From Myxococcota bacterium (GTDB lineage Bacteria; Myxococcota_A; Bradymonadia; UBA7976; UBA1532): DNA of 35,139 nucleotides. Shown piece after piece: positions 1-7,088 of this stretch. Position numbers and translations under genes: made by a program. The notes beneath the pieces were generated by a model. That model had not been told where the DNA came from. It saw only the letters and a program-made list of their open reading frames with translations, and made no database searches. The stretch lies in assembly GCA_023150895.1 (NCBI GenBank), contig JAKLJY010000088.1:1-35139 (forward strand). Reading direction: 5' to 3'. Position 1 is the stretch's first letter; each line of letters begins with the position of its first letter.

Positions 1-92
1 TGCCGGTTGGTTCGCGCATGCGGGCTACCGTGTTTGAACCAACGGACCTTCGTCTCAACTGGAACCGGAAACGCTGTGAGGAGCACGCGCGC

Positions 93-222
93 TCACGCAA
101 GCGCGCGTCGTGGCAGGTAGACCTCGACCGCCGTGCCACCCGACGATCCCGTGGACGGCGGCGAGTTCGAGCCCGTCCCCGAGCGACTTCGTCGTGTCGA
201 AGGGCGCGAAGAGGTGTGGCCG
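93..222 (-). pseudogene. Remnant of a histidine kinase C-terminus (HATPase_c end), frameshifted
   Basis: Read on the minus strand, positions about 222 down to 135 encode a recognisable end of a histidine-kinase ATPase domain: an F-box-like stretch (LFAPFDTTK) followed by a G2-box-like segment (GLELAAVHGIV) and HGG. In intact kinases the next residues form a last beta strand. Here that strand (VEVYLP) is present but in the neighbouring frame, followed by a TGA at 95-93, so one base has been lost or gained near 125-135. Nothing upstream of position 222 on the minus strand resembles the rest of a kinase. The usual phenylalanine before TTK is an aspartate and the usual GLGL is GLEL, which also suggests decay. 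The hybrid kinase at 7089-9050 has the intact form of the same motifs, but I cannot say that this fragment derives from it. Confidence 0.6.
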
Positions 223-290
223 CGCGGCGGGGGGGACTCGAGGCCGGCCCATCGTTGACGGGGGCGCGCGCAGCCGGGCTGGTTGCGCCG

Positions 291-833
291 ATGCCCGAGC
301 CGCGGACCTTCGCACGAGCGGTCGTCGACCTCGGCGCCTGGGGCTACCTGGCGTTCCTGGTCGCCTGCACGCTGCTGCGGCCCTTCGGCGTGCCGGGCAC
401 GGTCTTCGTGGTCGCCGCGCCGCTCCTGTGGCCCTGGCCCGTGGCCTTCGCGCTGTCGATGATCGGCACGATGGCCGCGAGCGTCGTCGGCTTCTCGTTC
501 GCGCGGTTCCTGGCGCGGGATTGGGTCAAGGCGCGCATCCCGGCGCGGTTTCACCGCTACGACGAGGCGCTCGCCCGGCACGCGCTGCGCACGGTCTTCG
601 TGCTGCGGCTGATCTTCTGGATGCCCCAGGCGCTGCACGGTTTTCTCGGCGTGTCGAAGGGCTCGCTCCTGGGCTACATTCCGCCGCTCCTGTTGGTGAG
701 CGTCTTCGCGGCCGAGGTCTTCGACCCCTCGGGCGCGCTCCAGCCGCGGGCCTTCTCGCTGCTCGGCACGCTGCTGGCGGGGTCGGTCGTCCTGGCATGG
801 TGGCTTCGGCGGGACGCGCTGCGCAGCCGCTGA
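291..833 (+). CDS. VTT-domain (TVP38/TMEM64, DedA-like) membrane protein
   Basis: This is a 180-residue integral membrane protein of the VTT (formerly SNARE-associated) family, relatives of which act in lipid or small-solute movement across membranes; the substrate here is unknown. Hydrophobic segments lie near residues 15-35, 38-65 and 105-175. Between them is the family's re-entrant region, with a glycine and arginine-rich stretch (SFARFLARDWVKAR) and the LRLIFWMPQALHGFLGVS segment that corresponds to the conserved loop after the central arginine. The frame is open upstream to position 18, but the upstream residues are arginine-rich and overlap the kinase remnant on the other strand. The ATG at 291, directly before the hydrophobic core, is therefore preferred, although no strong ribosome binding site precedes it. 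It converges on the amidase gene. Confidence 0.75.
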   Translation: MPEPRTFARAVVDLGAWGYLAFLVACTLLRPFGVPGTVFVVAAPLLWPWPVAFALSMIGTMAASVVGFSFARFLARDWVKARIPARFHRYDEALARHALRTVFVLRLIFWMPQALHGFLGVSKGSLLGYIPPLLLVSVFAAEVFDPSGALQPRAFSLLGTLLAGSVVLAWWLRRDALRSR

Positions 834-845
834 TGGACGCCGTCT

Positions 846-862
846 GCGCCCACGCAGGGCGC
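846..862. terminator. Small GC hairpin between convergent genes
   Basis: A perfect 6-bp inverted repeat (GCGCCC / GGGCGC) with a 5-base loop sits in the 53-bp gap between the 3' ends of the VTT gene and the amidase gene. It has no T tract, so it would be a weak or factor-assisted terminator at best. Its position between converging genes is the main argument. Confidence 0.3.
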
Positions 863-886
863 GAGGGACGCCCCCGGGACGGCGGG

Positions 887-2305
887 TTACGGACGCCGCG
901 CGTTGAGCCACCGTGCCACGGCGAGCACCTGCGCGTCTTTTCCGGCGCGCCCGGTGATCTGCACGCCGATGGGCAGACCGGCGGCGTCGAAGCCCCACGG
1001 CACGGTGGCCGCCGGCTGACCCGTGACGTTCCAGGCCGCCGTGAACGCACCCATCGCCGCGAGGGCGGTGAACATCTCGCGCGGGGGCAGGTGGTCGTAC
1101 GCGCCGATCCGCGGCGGCGTCACGGGGCTCGAAGGCGAGATCAGCAGGTCGATGTCGCCTTGCAGGGCGGCCGCCCGTTCGGCGAGCCGGGCCTGCGCGT
1201 CGCGGGCGAAAGCGTCCGTGTACCGGCGCCCTTCGTCCCGGAACCAGCGGGTCATGGGCTGCAACTTCCCGGGAAACAGGACCGGTATCCGGGCGAAGAT
1301 GCGTTGGTAGACGGGCAGGAACTCTTCGAGGTCCGTCGGCACGCGCGGTTGGTCGCGGACGGCGTGTCCGGCCTCGGCGAGCCGGGCGGCCGCGTCACGG
1401 GCCGCCGCTGCGCGCTCGGGTGCGGTCGGGACGTCGAGCGGGCTCTCGACCATGACCGCCACCCGCAGGCCGGGGGGCGTTGCCTGCCGGCAGGCGGCGA
1501 GCCACGACGTCGGTGCGTCCGGCGCGACCCCGCGCAGCGCGTCGCCGAGCGCCGCCGCGTCCTCTACCGTATGGGCGATCGGACCGATGGCCGTCATGCC
1601 GAAGATGTCCGGTCCGGCGTGGGGATTGGGGATGACGCCGCGCCCGGGCTTGAAGCCGACGAGGCCGCAGGTCGAGGCCGGGATGCGGATCGACCCACCG
1701 CCGTCGCTGCCCGGCGAAACGGGCAGTAGCCCCGCCGCCACGGCCGCCGCCGCGCCCCCGCTCGAGCCCCCGGAGGTGTGATCGAGCGCCCAGGGGTTGC
1801 GCGTCGGGGGGTGGATGTCCGTCTCGACGACGGGCAGCAGCGCGAGTTCCGACGTCGACGTCTTGCCGAGGATCACGAACCCGGCGCGCCGCAACGCCCG
1901 CACCGTGAGGTCGTCGAACGGGGCGTAGAGGTGGCGATACGCCCGCGAGCCCATGCGCACCGGCGCGCCGAAGAGCATGTGCAGGTCTTTGACTCCGATG
2001 GGCACGCCGTGAAAGGGCGGCAGCGTCGCCTTGTCCCGCGTCCGGATCCGCAGACGATCCGCCGCCGCCGCCGCTCGCCGGGCGCGCGCGTCGAGCCGAT
2101 GCACGAAGGCCCCGAGCGGCGTCGGCCCGCCCTCGAAGCGATCAATGCGATCGAGGTACAGCTCGACGAGCTCGGCGCTCGTGACCTCTCCGGCCCGCAC
2201 CGCGGCGGCGAGCCCGAGTGCGGAACGGCCGAGGAGGTCGGCGCGGCGGGGATCGGCCTCGGCGAACGATGGGGGGAGGCGCGGGGCGGGTTCGGGCGTG
2301 TGCAT
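887..2305 (-). CDS. Amidase signature (AS) family amidohydrolase
   Basis: This 472-residue protein is of normal length for the amidase signature family, which hydrolyses C-N amide bonds through a Ser-cisSer-Lys triad. All three catalytic residues can be placed: Lys106 (in PIGVKDL), cis-Ser181 (in the glycine/serine-rich GGSSGG motif) and the nucleophile Ser205 (in DGGGSIRIPA), with the family spacing of 24 residues between the two serines. The C-terminal motif with a proline-rich strand (ATVPWGF, LPIGVQI) is also present. There is no signal peptide, so it is probably cytoplasmic; the substrate cannot be told from sequence. The frame is open another 88 codons upstream, but that stretch is alanine/arginine-rich and runs across the divergent promoter region, so ATG 2305 is chosen. 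Confidence 0.9.
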   Translation of the reverse strand: MHTPEPAPRLPPSFAEADPRRADLLGRSALGLAAAVRAGEVTSAELVELYLDRIDRFEGGPTPLGAFVHRLDARARRAAAAADRLRIRTRDKATLPPFHGVPIGVKDLHMLFGAPVRMGSRAYRHLYAPFDDLTVRALRRAGFVILGKTSTSELALLPVVETDIHPPTRNPWALDHTSGGSSGGAAAAVAAGLLPVSPGSDGGGSIRIPASTCGLVGFKPGRGVIPNPHAGPDIFGMTAIGPIAHTVEDAAALGDALRGVAPDAPTSWLAACRQATPPGLRVAVMVESPLDVPTAPERAAAARDAAARLAEAGHAVRDQPRVPTDLEEFLPVYQRIFARIPVLFPGKLQPMTRWFRDEGRRYTDAFARDAQARLAERAAALQGDIDLLISPSSPVTPPRIGAYDHLPPREMFTALAAMGAFTAAWNVTGQPAATVPWGFDAAGLPIGVQITGRAGKDAQVLAVARWLNARRP

Positions 2306-2339
2306 GGATCGCAGGTTCTCGCGCGCGCGCCGGCCCCGC

Positions 2340-2375
2340 GCCCGAGAAAAAAGACACCCGCCCGAAAAAGGACAC
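2340..2375. repeat. A-rich tandem direct repeat in divergent promoter region
   Basis: The 175-bp gap between the divergent amidase gene (start 2305) and the secreted protein gene (start 2481) holds two imperfect copies of one motif, at 2340-2357 and 2360-2375. Each reads GCCCGA, a run of five or six A with a G, then GACAC, and they are spaced by about one helical turn pair (20 bp). They are among the most A-rich stretches in the first 5 kb. They could be an operator or part of the promoter; I see no clear -35/-10 pair. Confidence 0.35.
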
Positions 2376-2469
2376 GCCGGGGTCCGCGTAAAGGGCGGAT
2401 GTGGCCGGCAAATGCCCGGCCGTGGCCCCCCGGCACTGAAGCCACCCCGGGCGTACGCCCGTTCGACAC

Positions 2470-2474
2470 AGGAG
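2470..2474 (+). promoter_or_regulatory. Ribosome binding site fixing a GTG start
   Basis: AGGAG lies 6 bases before GTG 2481, and the codons that follow give a typical signal peptide. This decides the start of the secreted protein gene, for which no suitable ATG exists. Confidence 0.7.
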
Positions 2475-2480
2475 ACCTCC

Positions 2481-4346
2481 GTGAAGATCACCCGTCTGTT
2501 CGCCGCCGCCGCGGCCGCCGCTGCGTTCGCCACCGTGAGCGCCCCCGAGCCCGCCGCCGCCGTGGACATCTGCTGGGAGCTCGTCGAGCCCCTGTGGGTG
2601 CCGCCGACGCCGCCGACCCCCGAAGAGTGCGGCCTGGCGGTGCTCGCCGGCCTGCCCCACTGCTGCCTGCCGACCGGTCAGTACCACCCCGAGTGCATCG
2701 CGCTCGGCATTTTCCAGGACGGTTACTGGACGGACTTCACCTGCGGCTCGGTCGACCCGAGCACGGCGCTCGACCAGTTCCTGCGGGGCCTGCTCTCGGT
2801 GGTCGACGACAGCGTGCCCGGCCTGCTCTCGGCGGCGTTCCTTCACATCGACACGCTGCGCGCCGGCGCCCCCGCGCTGCCCGCCTGGATGCAGACGCTG
2901 CTCGTCGACCTGCGCAACGCCCCGTACATGGCCGGCGTGCCGAGCTACACCGCCGAGCACGTCGCCAACGTGCGGGTCATCCCCCGGCGCACCGCCACCG
3001 CGGACCTCTACCTGCGCTCCGACCACGGCGTCGACGCGGTGGCGATCACCCTCGACAAGCTCATCATCATGCGGGACGACCTCTACGATGCGCTGATGCG
3101 CCAGCCGGCGGTCACCCTGCAGAACGTCCGCTGCGGGGCGACCACGCCGCTCTTCCGCGAGGCGCTGAGCGTGCTCGCGCACGAGCTCGTCCACGTCCGG
3201 CAGTTCCAGATCCTCGGCCGCGACGCCTTCGTGAACAGCTACTTCCTGGACGTGCTCGTGAACGGCTACGGAAACGACGCGCTCGAGAGCGAGGCATTCG
3301 ACGTCTCCGACGTGCTGGAGGCGCCCATCGTCGGCCAGGCCGGCGTGCTGGCGTTCGCCCACTCGGACAACGCCGGGGCGAGCCACAACCCGGCCAACGC
3401 CTTCAGCACCGGGGGCGGCACGGTCCGCATCAACCGCACCGGCACGGGGAACTACAGCGTCGTCTTCCCGGGGGTCGCCCGGGCGGGGGGCAACGTGCTC
3501 GTCACGGCGCTCGGCAACGACACCCACACCTGCTGGGTCGTCGGCTGGTCGGCCTCCGGTGCGGACGAGGTCGTCGCCGTTCGCTGTCATACGGTCGCCG
3601 GCGCGGCCGTCGACGCCCGCTTCTCGGTGATGTTCCACGACGACGAGCGCGCGTGCTCGGGCACCTCGTTCGCCTGGGCCGACCAGCCCGCGGCTGCCAG
3701 CTACACGCCCTCGCGCTTCTACAGCGGCAACGACACGATGGAGGCGCAGACGATCACCCGCTCCGGCCCGGGCCTCTACACGGCCACGCTGCGCGGCCTG
3801 CCCGCCGGCCCGGGGGGCAACGTGATCGTGACGGCCTACGGCAGCCCCGACACGACGCGCTGCAAGGTGCAGAGCTGGTCGCGCAGTGGCACCAACGCCA
3901 CGGTCAACGTGCGGTGCCACACGACCGCTGGGGCCGCCGCCGACAGCCGGTTCACCCTCGCCTTCGACGCCAATGGCGTGCCCGGACGCGTCGTGGGCGG
4001 GCAGAACCTCGGTGCGTACCTCTGGGCCGATCAGGCGGCGACCGCGAGCTACACGCCGTCGGCCGCGTACCGGTTCAACAGCCGCGAGATCGTCGGCCTC
4101 GCCGCCGCGCCCACCATCACCCGCGCCGCGCGCGGCGACTACACCGCCCGTCTGCGCGCCCTGCCCGTGGCCGGCGGGAACGCTCAGGTGACCGCTTACG
4201 GGGGTACCACCGAGGTCTGCAAGGTCGTCTCGACGGCCGCGGCCGGGGCCGACGTCAACGTCCGCGTCCGATGCTTCACCCCCGCCGGCGCCGCCGCCGA
4301 CACCCGCTTCACCCTGCTCTACACGACGAGCACCCTCGACTTCTGA
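2481..4346 (+). CDS. Secreted HExxH zincin-like protein with three C-terminal repeats
   Basis: This 621-residue protein starts at a GTG preceded by AGGAG. Residues 1 to about 28 form an alanine-rich signal peptide. A Cys-containing N-terminal part is followed by a helix carrying HELVHVRQ (about residues 234-241, DNA near 3181), which matches the HExxHxxQ helix of DUF4157-type and related zinc peptidase folds. A later acidic segment (ALESEAF) could give the third metal ligand. The C-terminal half is three repeats of roughly 105-115 residues beginning at about residues 291, 396 and 512. Each has WADQ(P)AAASYTPS or a variant, an ITR..G.Y strand, a GGN(V)xVTAYG strand and RCHTxAGAAxDxRF. Similar repeats are known from uncharacterised exported proteins of actinobacteria and myxobacteria. 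They are probably beta-rich adhesion or carbohydrate-binding modules; that is inference. Peptidase activity is not proven by the motif alone. Confidence 0.75.
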   Translation: MKITRLFAAAAAAAAFATVSAPEPAAAVDICWELVEPLWVPPTPPTPEECGLAVLAGLPHCCLPTGQYHPECIALGIFQDGYWTDFTCGSVDPSTALDQFLRGLLSVVDDSVPGLLSAAFLHIDTLRAGAPALPAWMQTLLVDLRNAPYMAGVPSYTAEHVANVRVIPRRTATADLYLRSDHGVDAVAITLDKLIIMRDDLYDALMRQPAVTLQNVRCGATTPLFREALSVLAHELVHVRQFQILGRDAFVNSYFLDVLVNGYGNDALESEAFDVSDVLEAPIVGQAGVLAFAHSDNAGASHNPANAFSTGGGTVRINRTGTGNYSVVFPGVARAGGNVLVTALGNDTHTCWVVGWSASGADEVVAVRCHTVAGAAVDARFSVMFHDDERACSGTSFAWADQPAAASYTPSRFYSGNDTMEAQTITRSGPGLYTATLRGLPAGPGGNVIVTAYGSPDTTRCKVQSWSRSGTNATVNVRCHTTAGAAADSRFTLAFDANGVPGRVVGGQNLGAYLWADQAATASYTPSAAYRFNSREIVGLAAAPTITRAARGDYTARLRALPVAGGNAQVTAYGGTTEVCKVVSTAAAGADVNVRVRCFTPAGAAADTRFTLLYTTSTLDF

Positions 4347-4429
4347 TCGAGTGACGCGTCTCAGGCCCCCCGCTCGAACGGCCATTGACACGATTCGCCG
4401 CCGATGCGAGGGATCCGACCGAGCAACCG

Positions 4430-6397
4430 ATGCAGACGCGACCGGACGAGACCAGTACGGCGTCGACGGGCCCCGCCGAAGGCGCGACGGATGTTGCGCT
4501 CTTCGACGGCCTCACGCTCGCCGCGGACCTGACCGACGCGACGAGTGTTTGCCTGGCCGTACCGGGCCGGGTCGGCTTCGTCGTGGTGGCGCAGGTCGGC
4601 CACCCCGACCCGACGATGCCGGTGGACGAGCCGTTCCCCTGGCCGGAGACCGGCGACCTGGCGATGAGATCCACCGAGTCCGACGGACCCGGCGGCCGAC
4701 GCCAGCGGATCATCTTGCCTCTGGCCGATCCGGCGGGCCACCTGCTCGGGGCGCTGCGGATCATCCGCGAGGGGACCGGCGCACTGAGCGAGGGGCGAAC
4801 CGGGCGACTGGCTCGTCTTGGCCGCCTGCTGGCCGGGCTGCTCGGCGCCCGTCGCGATGCCGACGGCGCCCGCGCAGCGCTCGACCGTCGAATCCGGCGC
4901 GACGCCGTGGTCGTGGACGGTTGGGAGAACGCTCCCGTCGGGCTGCACGCCTTGGGCCCGGACGGGACGTTCCTCGCCGTCAACAACACCGAGTTGGCCT
5001 GGCTCGGGTACGCGCGGGAGGAGCTCGAAGGCCGGCGGCGGTTCCCCGAACTGCTCGCGCCGGCCTCCCGCGCCGCGTTTTTCCGGGTCTTCGCAGGCAA
5101 CGTCGCGGCCGGCGCCGTCCGGGGTGCCGAGGCCACGCTGCTGCGTCGCGACGGCTCCCCCGTAACGGTCACCGTCGATGGTACGGCGTGCCGAAGCGAG
5201 ACCGGCGACTTTCTGTGGACCCGAACGGCGCTCACGTTGCGTCCCCCCGCCGGCCGACCGCAACCCGATGCCCACCTGCCGGCGGTCGTCGAGGCACCGC
5301 CCTCCGACGCCGGTCCCGACCGCGCGCTCCACCTCGAGCGGCGCCTCCACGTCCTGCTGCAGACCATGACGGATGCGGTCGTCTTCCTCGACGCCTCGGG
5401 ACGGGTCACCTTCGCGAACCGCAGCGCGTCCGGACTCTTGATCGATGCGGCCGGGTCGACCCCGTCGACGAATGAGCCGCCGTCCGGCGTCGACGCCCCG
5501 CCCCCGGCTTTCAAGCCCCTCGTCGAGTCCGCGATCGCCGGTCTCGTCGCCGAAAGTCGACGGCAGTCCGCCCCTGCGCTCTGCACGCTGCACGACCCCT
5601 CGACCGACGTCCATTGGGAGCTGCGCCTCTTCCCGGCGGCCGATGGCGCGATGCTCTTCGTGCGCGACGTGTCGGACACACACCGTGCTGCGGCCGATGC
5701 CCGCGCCGCCCTCGAGCGCCGCGTCGCCCTCGCGCGCGCCGTCACGGCGGCGCGGGAGGCCGAGGCGCTGCGCATCGCCCGGGAAATTCACGACGACCTC
5801 GGACAGATGCTCGCGACGGCGTTGATCGAGCTCGAGTTTCTCCGGCGGGCCGCGCCCGCATCCCTGCCCGACGGGGCCGGCGATCAGCCCCCGGCCACGG
5901 CCCTGGCGGAGGGTCTCGCCAGCGTCGCGGAGCTCCTCGAACGGGTCGTGCTTGCGGTCCGGCGCATCGCAACCGAGCTGCGACCCCCATTGCTCGATGC
6001 GCTCGGCCTCGCGCCGGCGCTGCGGTGGCTCGCCAGGGACATGGGCCGCCGATCCGGTCTGACGATCGAACTCGCGGTCGGTGTACCGGAGCCTGCGGTC
6101 AAGGGGCCCGAAGCGCTGGCGCTCTTCCGCATCGCACAGGAGGCCCTGGCCAACACCGTGCGCCATGCACGTGCGACGCACGTGGACATCGCGCTCGTCG
6201 TGGCCGGCGGTGAGATCGTCCTGGAGATCGGGGACGACGGTACGGGTCCCCCCGCGGAACCCAATGGCGGGCGAGGTCTCGGGTTGCTCGGCATGCAGGA
6301 GCGGGCACGGGCACTGGGCGGCGGCGTGCGCATCGCGGGGATCGAACCGCGCGGCACGCTCGTGACGGCGCGCCTGCCCTGGCGAGGAGACGCATGA
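4430..6397 (+). CDS. NarL-family sensor histidine kinase with PAS domains
   Basis: This 655-residue sensor kinase shows, in order, a GAF-like N-terminal region (about 20-150), two PAS-like regions (about 155-275 and 303-415), a HisKA_3 dimerisation and phosphoacceptor helix with EIHDDLGQ (His454 as phosphorylated residue), and an ATPase domain with N box (Asn575), G1 (GDDGTG at 601-606) and G2 (GRGLGLLGM) motifs. No membrane segments are evident, so it probably senses a cytoplasmic signal. The stop overlaps the regulator start as ATGA, which marks the pair as translationally coupled and cognate. The ATG at 4430 is preferred; a TTG at 4385 would add 15 residues, and neither has a good ribosome binding site. 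The second PAS region contains a proline-rich insertion (about 340-360). Confidence 0.88.
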   Translation: MQTRPDETSTASTGPAEGATDVALFDGLTLAADLTDATSVCLAVPGRVGFVVVAQVGHPDPTMPVDEPFPWPETGDLAMRSTESDGPGGRRQRIILPLADPAGHLLGALRIIREGTGALSEGRTGRLARLGRLLAGLLGARRDADGARAALDRRIRRDAVVVDGWENAPVGLHALGPDGTFLAVNNTELAWLGYAREELEGRRRFPELLAPASRAAFFRVFAGNVAAGAVRGAEATLLRRDGSPVTVTVDGTACRSETGDFLWTRTALTLRPPAGRPQPDAHLPAVVEAPPSDAGPDRALHLERRLHVLLQTMTDAVVFLDASGRVTFANRSASGLLIDAAGSTPSTNEPPSGVDAPPPAFKPLVESAIAGLVAESRRQSAPALCTLHDPSTDVHWELRLFPAADGAMLFVRDVSDTHRAAADARAALERRVALARAVTAAREAEALRIAREIHDDLGQMLATALIELEFLRRAAPASLPDGAGDQPPATALAEGLASVAELLERVVLAVRRIATELRPPLLDALGLAPALRWLARDMGRRSGLTIELAVGVPEPAVKGPEALALFRIAQEALANTVRHARATHVDIALVVAGGEIVLEIGDDGTGPPAEPNGGRGLGLLGMQERARALGGGVRIAGIEPRGTLVTARLPWRGDA

Positions 6398-7032
6398 TTC
6401 GCATTGCGCTCGTCGACGACCACCCTTTGATGCGGCACGGTGTCCGGAGCCTGCTCGAGGCGGAGCCCGACATGCAGGTCGTCGGTGAGTTCGGCGACGG
6501 CCTCGAGGCGATGCGGGGTCTGCCCGCCCTCGATCCGGACGTCGCCGTCGTCGACGTCGTTCTGCCTGGGATGGGCGGGCTGGCCCTGGCGAAAGAGATC
6601 ACCGCGCACTTGCCGCGCTGCCGCACCCTCATGCTGTCCATGCACGCCAAAGAAGACTACGTCCTGGAAGCCATCCGGAATGGGGCGGCGGGCTATGTGT
6701 TGAAGGACCAGAGCACCGGTGAACTGGTCCGCGCGGTCCGGAGTGTCGTGGCCGGGCGCCGGTATCTGAGCCCCGAGTTCACCGACCGGGCCATCGACGC
6801 CTGGAGTCGCCGGGACGGTCCCGCCGACGTGTACGAGAGCCTGACCGCCCGTGAACGCGAAGTGCTCCAGCTTGCCGCGGAGGGTCACTCGAATCAGGAA
6901 ATCGGCCGGCGCCTGTTCATCAGCCCGCGAACGGTGGAGATCCATCGCGCCAACCTGCACAAGAAGCTCGAACTCGAGGGACAGACGGCACTGGTGCGCT
7001 ATGCGATCCGCCGGGGACTGCTGCCGCCCTGA
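6394..7032 (+). CDS. NarL/LuxR-type response regulator
   Basis: This 212-residue two-domain regulator has a receiver domain with acidic pocket Asp8/Asp9, phosphoacceptor Asp54 (in VAVVDVVLPGM) and Lys104 (in GYVLKD). It is followed by a LuxR-type helix-turn-helix from about residue 146, with the typical LTAREREVLQLAAEG and SPRTVEIHR segments. Length and layout are standard for the family. It overlaps the preceding sensor kinase gene by four bases (ATGA) and is presumably phosphorylated by it, then binds DNA as a dimer. Target promoters cannot be identified from this window. Confidence 0.95.
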   Translation: MIRIALVDDHPLMRHGVRSLLEAEPDMQVVGEFGDGLEAMRGLPALDPDVAVVDVVLPGMGGLALAKEITAHLPRCRTLMLSMHAKEDYVLEAIRNGAAGYVLKDQSTGELVRAVRSVVAGRRYLSPEFTDRAIDAWSRRDGPADVYESLTAREREVLQLAAEGHSNQEIGRRLFISPRTVEIHRANLHKKLELEGQTALVRYAIRRGLLPP

Positions 7033-7042
7033 GGGGCGATGG

Positions 7043-7070
7043 TTCGGGACCTACGGGTCCTGCGTCCGAA
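7043..7070 (+). promoter_or_regulatory. Intergenic hairpin with UNCG-type tetraloop
   Basis: In the 56-bp gap between the regulator and the hybrid kinase, GGACC (7047-7051) and GGTCC (7056-7060) enclose the loop TACG, a stable UNCG-type tetraloop in RNA. An alternative longer pairing of TTCGG (from 7043) with CCGAA (to 7070) is also possible. There is no T tract. It could limit read-through or protect the mRNA end between the two transcription units. Confidence 0.35.
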
Positions 7071-7088
7071 GATCGCGGGACCGCCCGT

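Noticed and set aside
110-1729. Plus-strand open frame of 539 codons opposite the amidase
   Set aside because: Arg/Gly/Ala-rich with no domain motifs. It overlaps the VTT gene in another frame and lies antisense to the clearly coding amidase, as GC-rich codon structure produces.
1778-4354. Plus-strand open frame of 858 codons over the secreted HExxH gene
   Set aside because: Arginine-rich, no signal peptide or motifs; the frame with signal peptide, HExxH and repeats is the real one.
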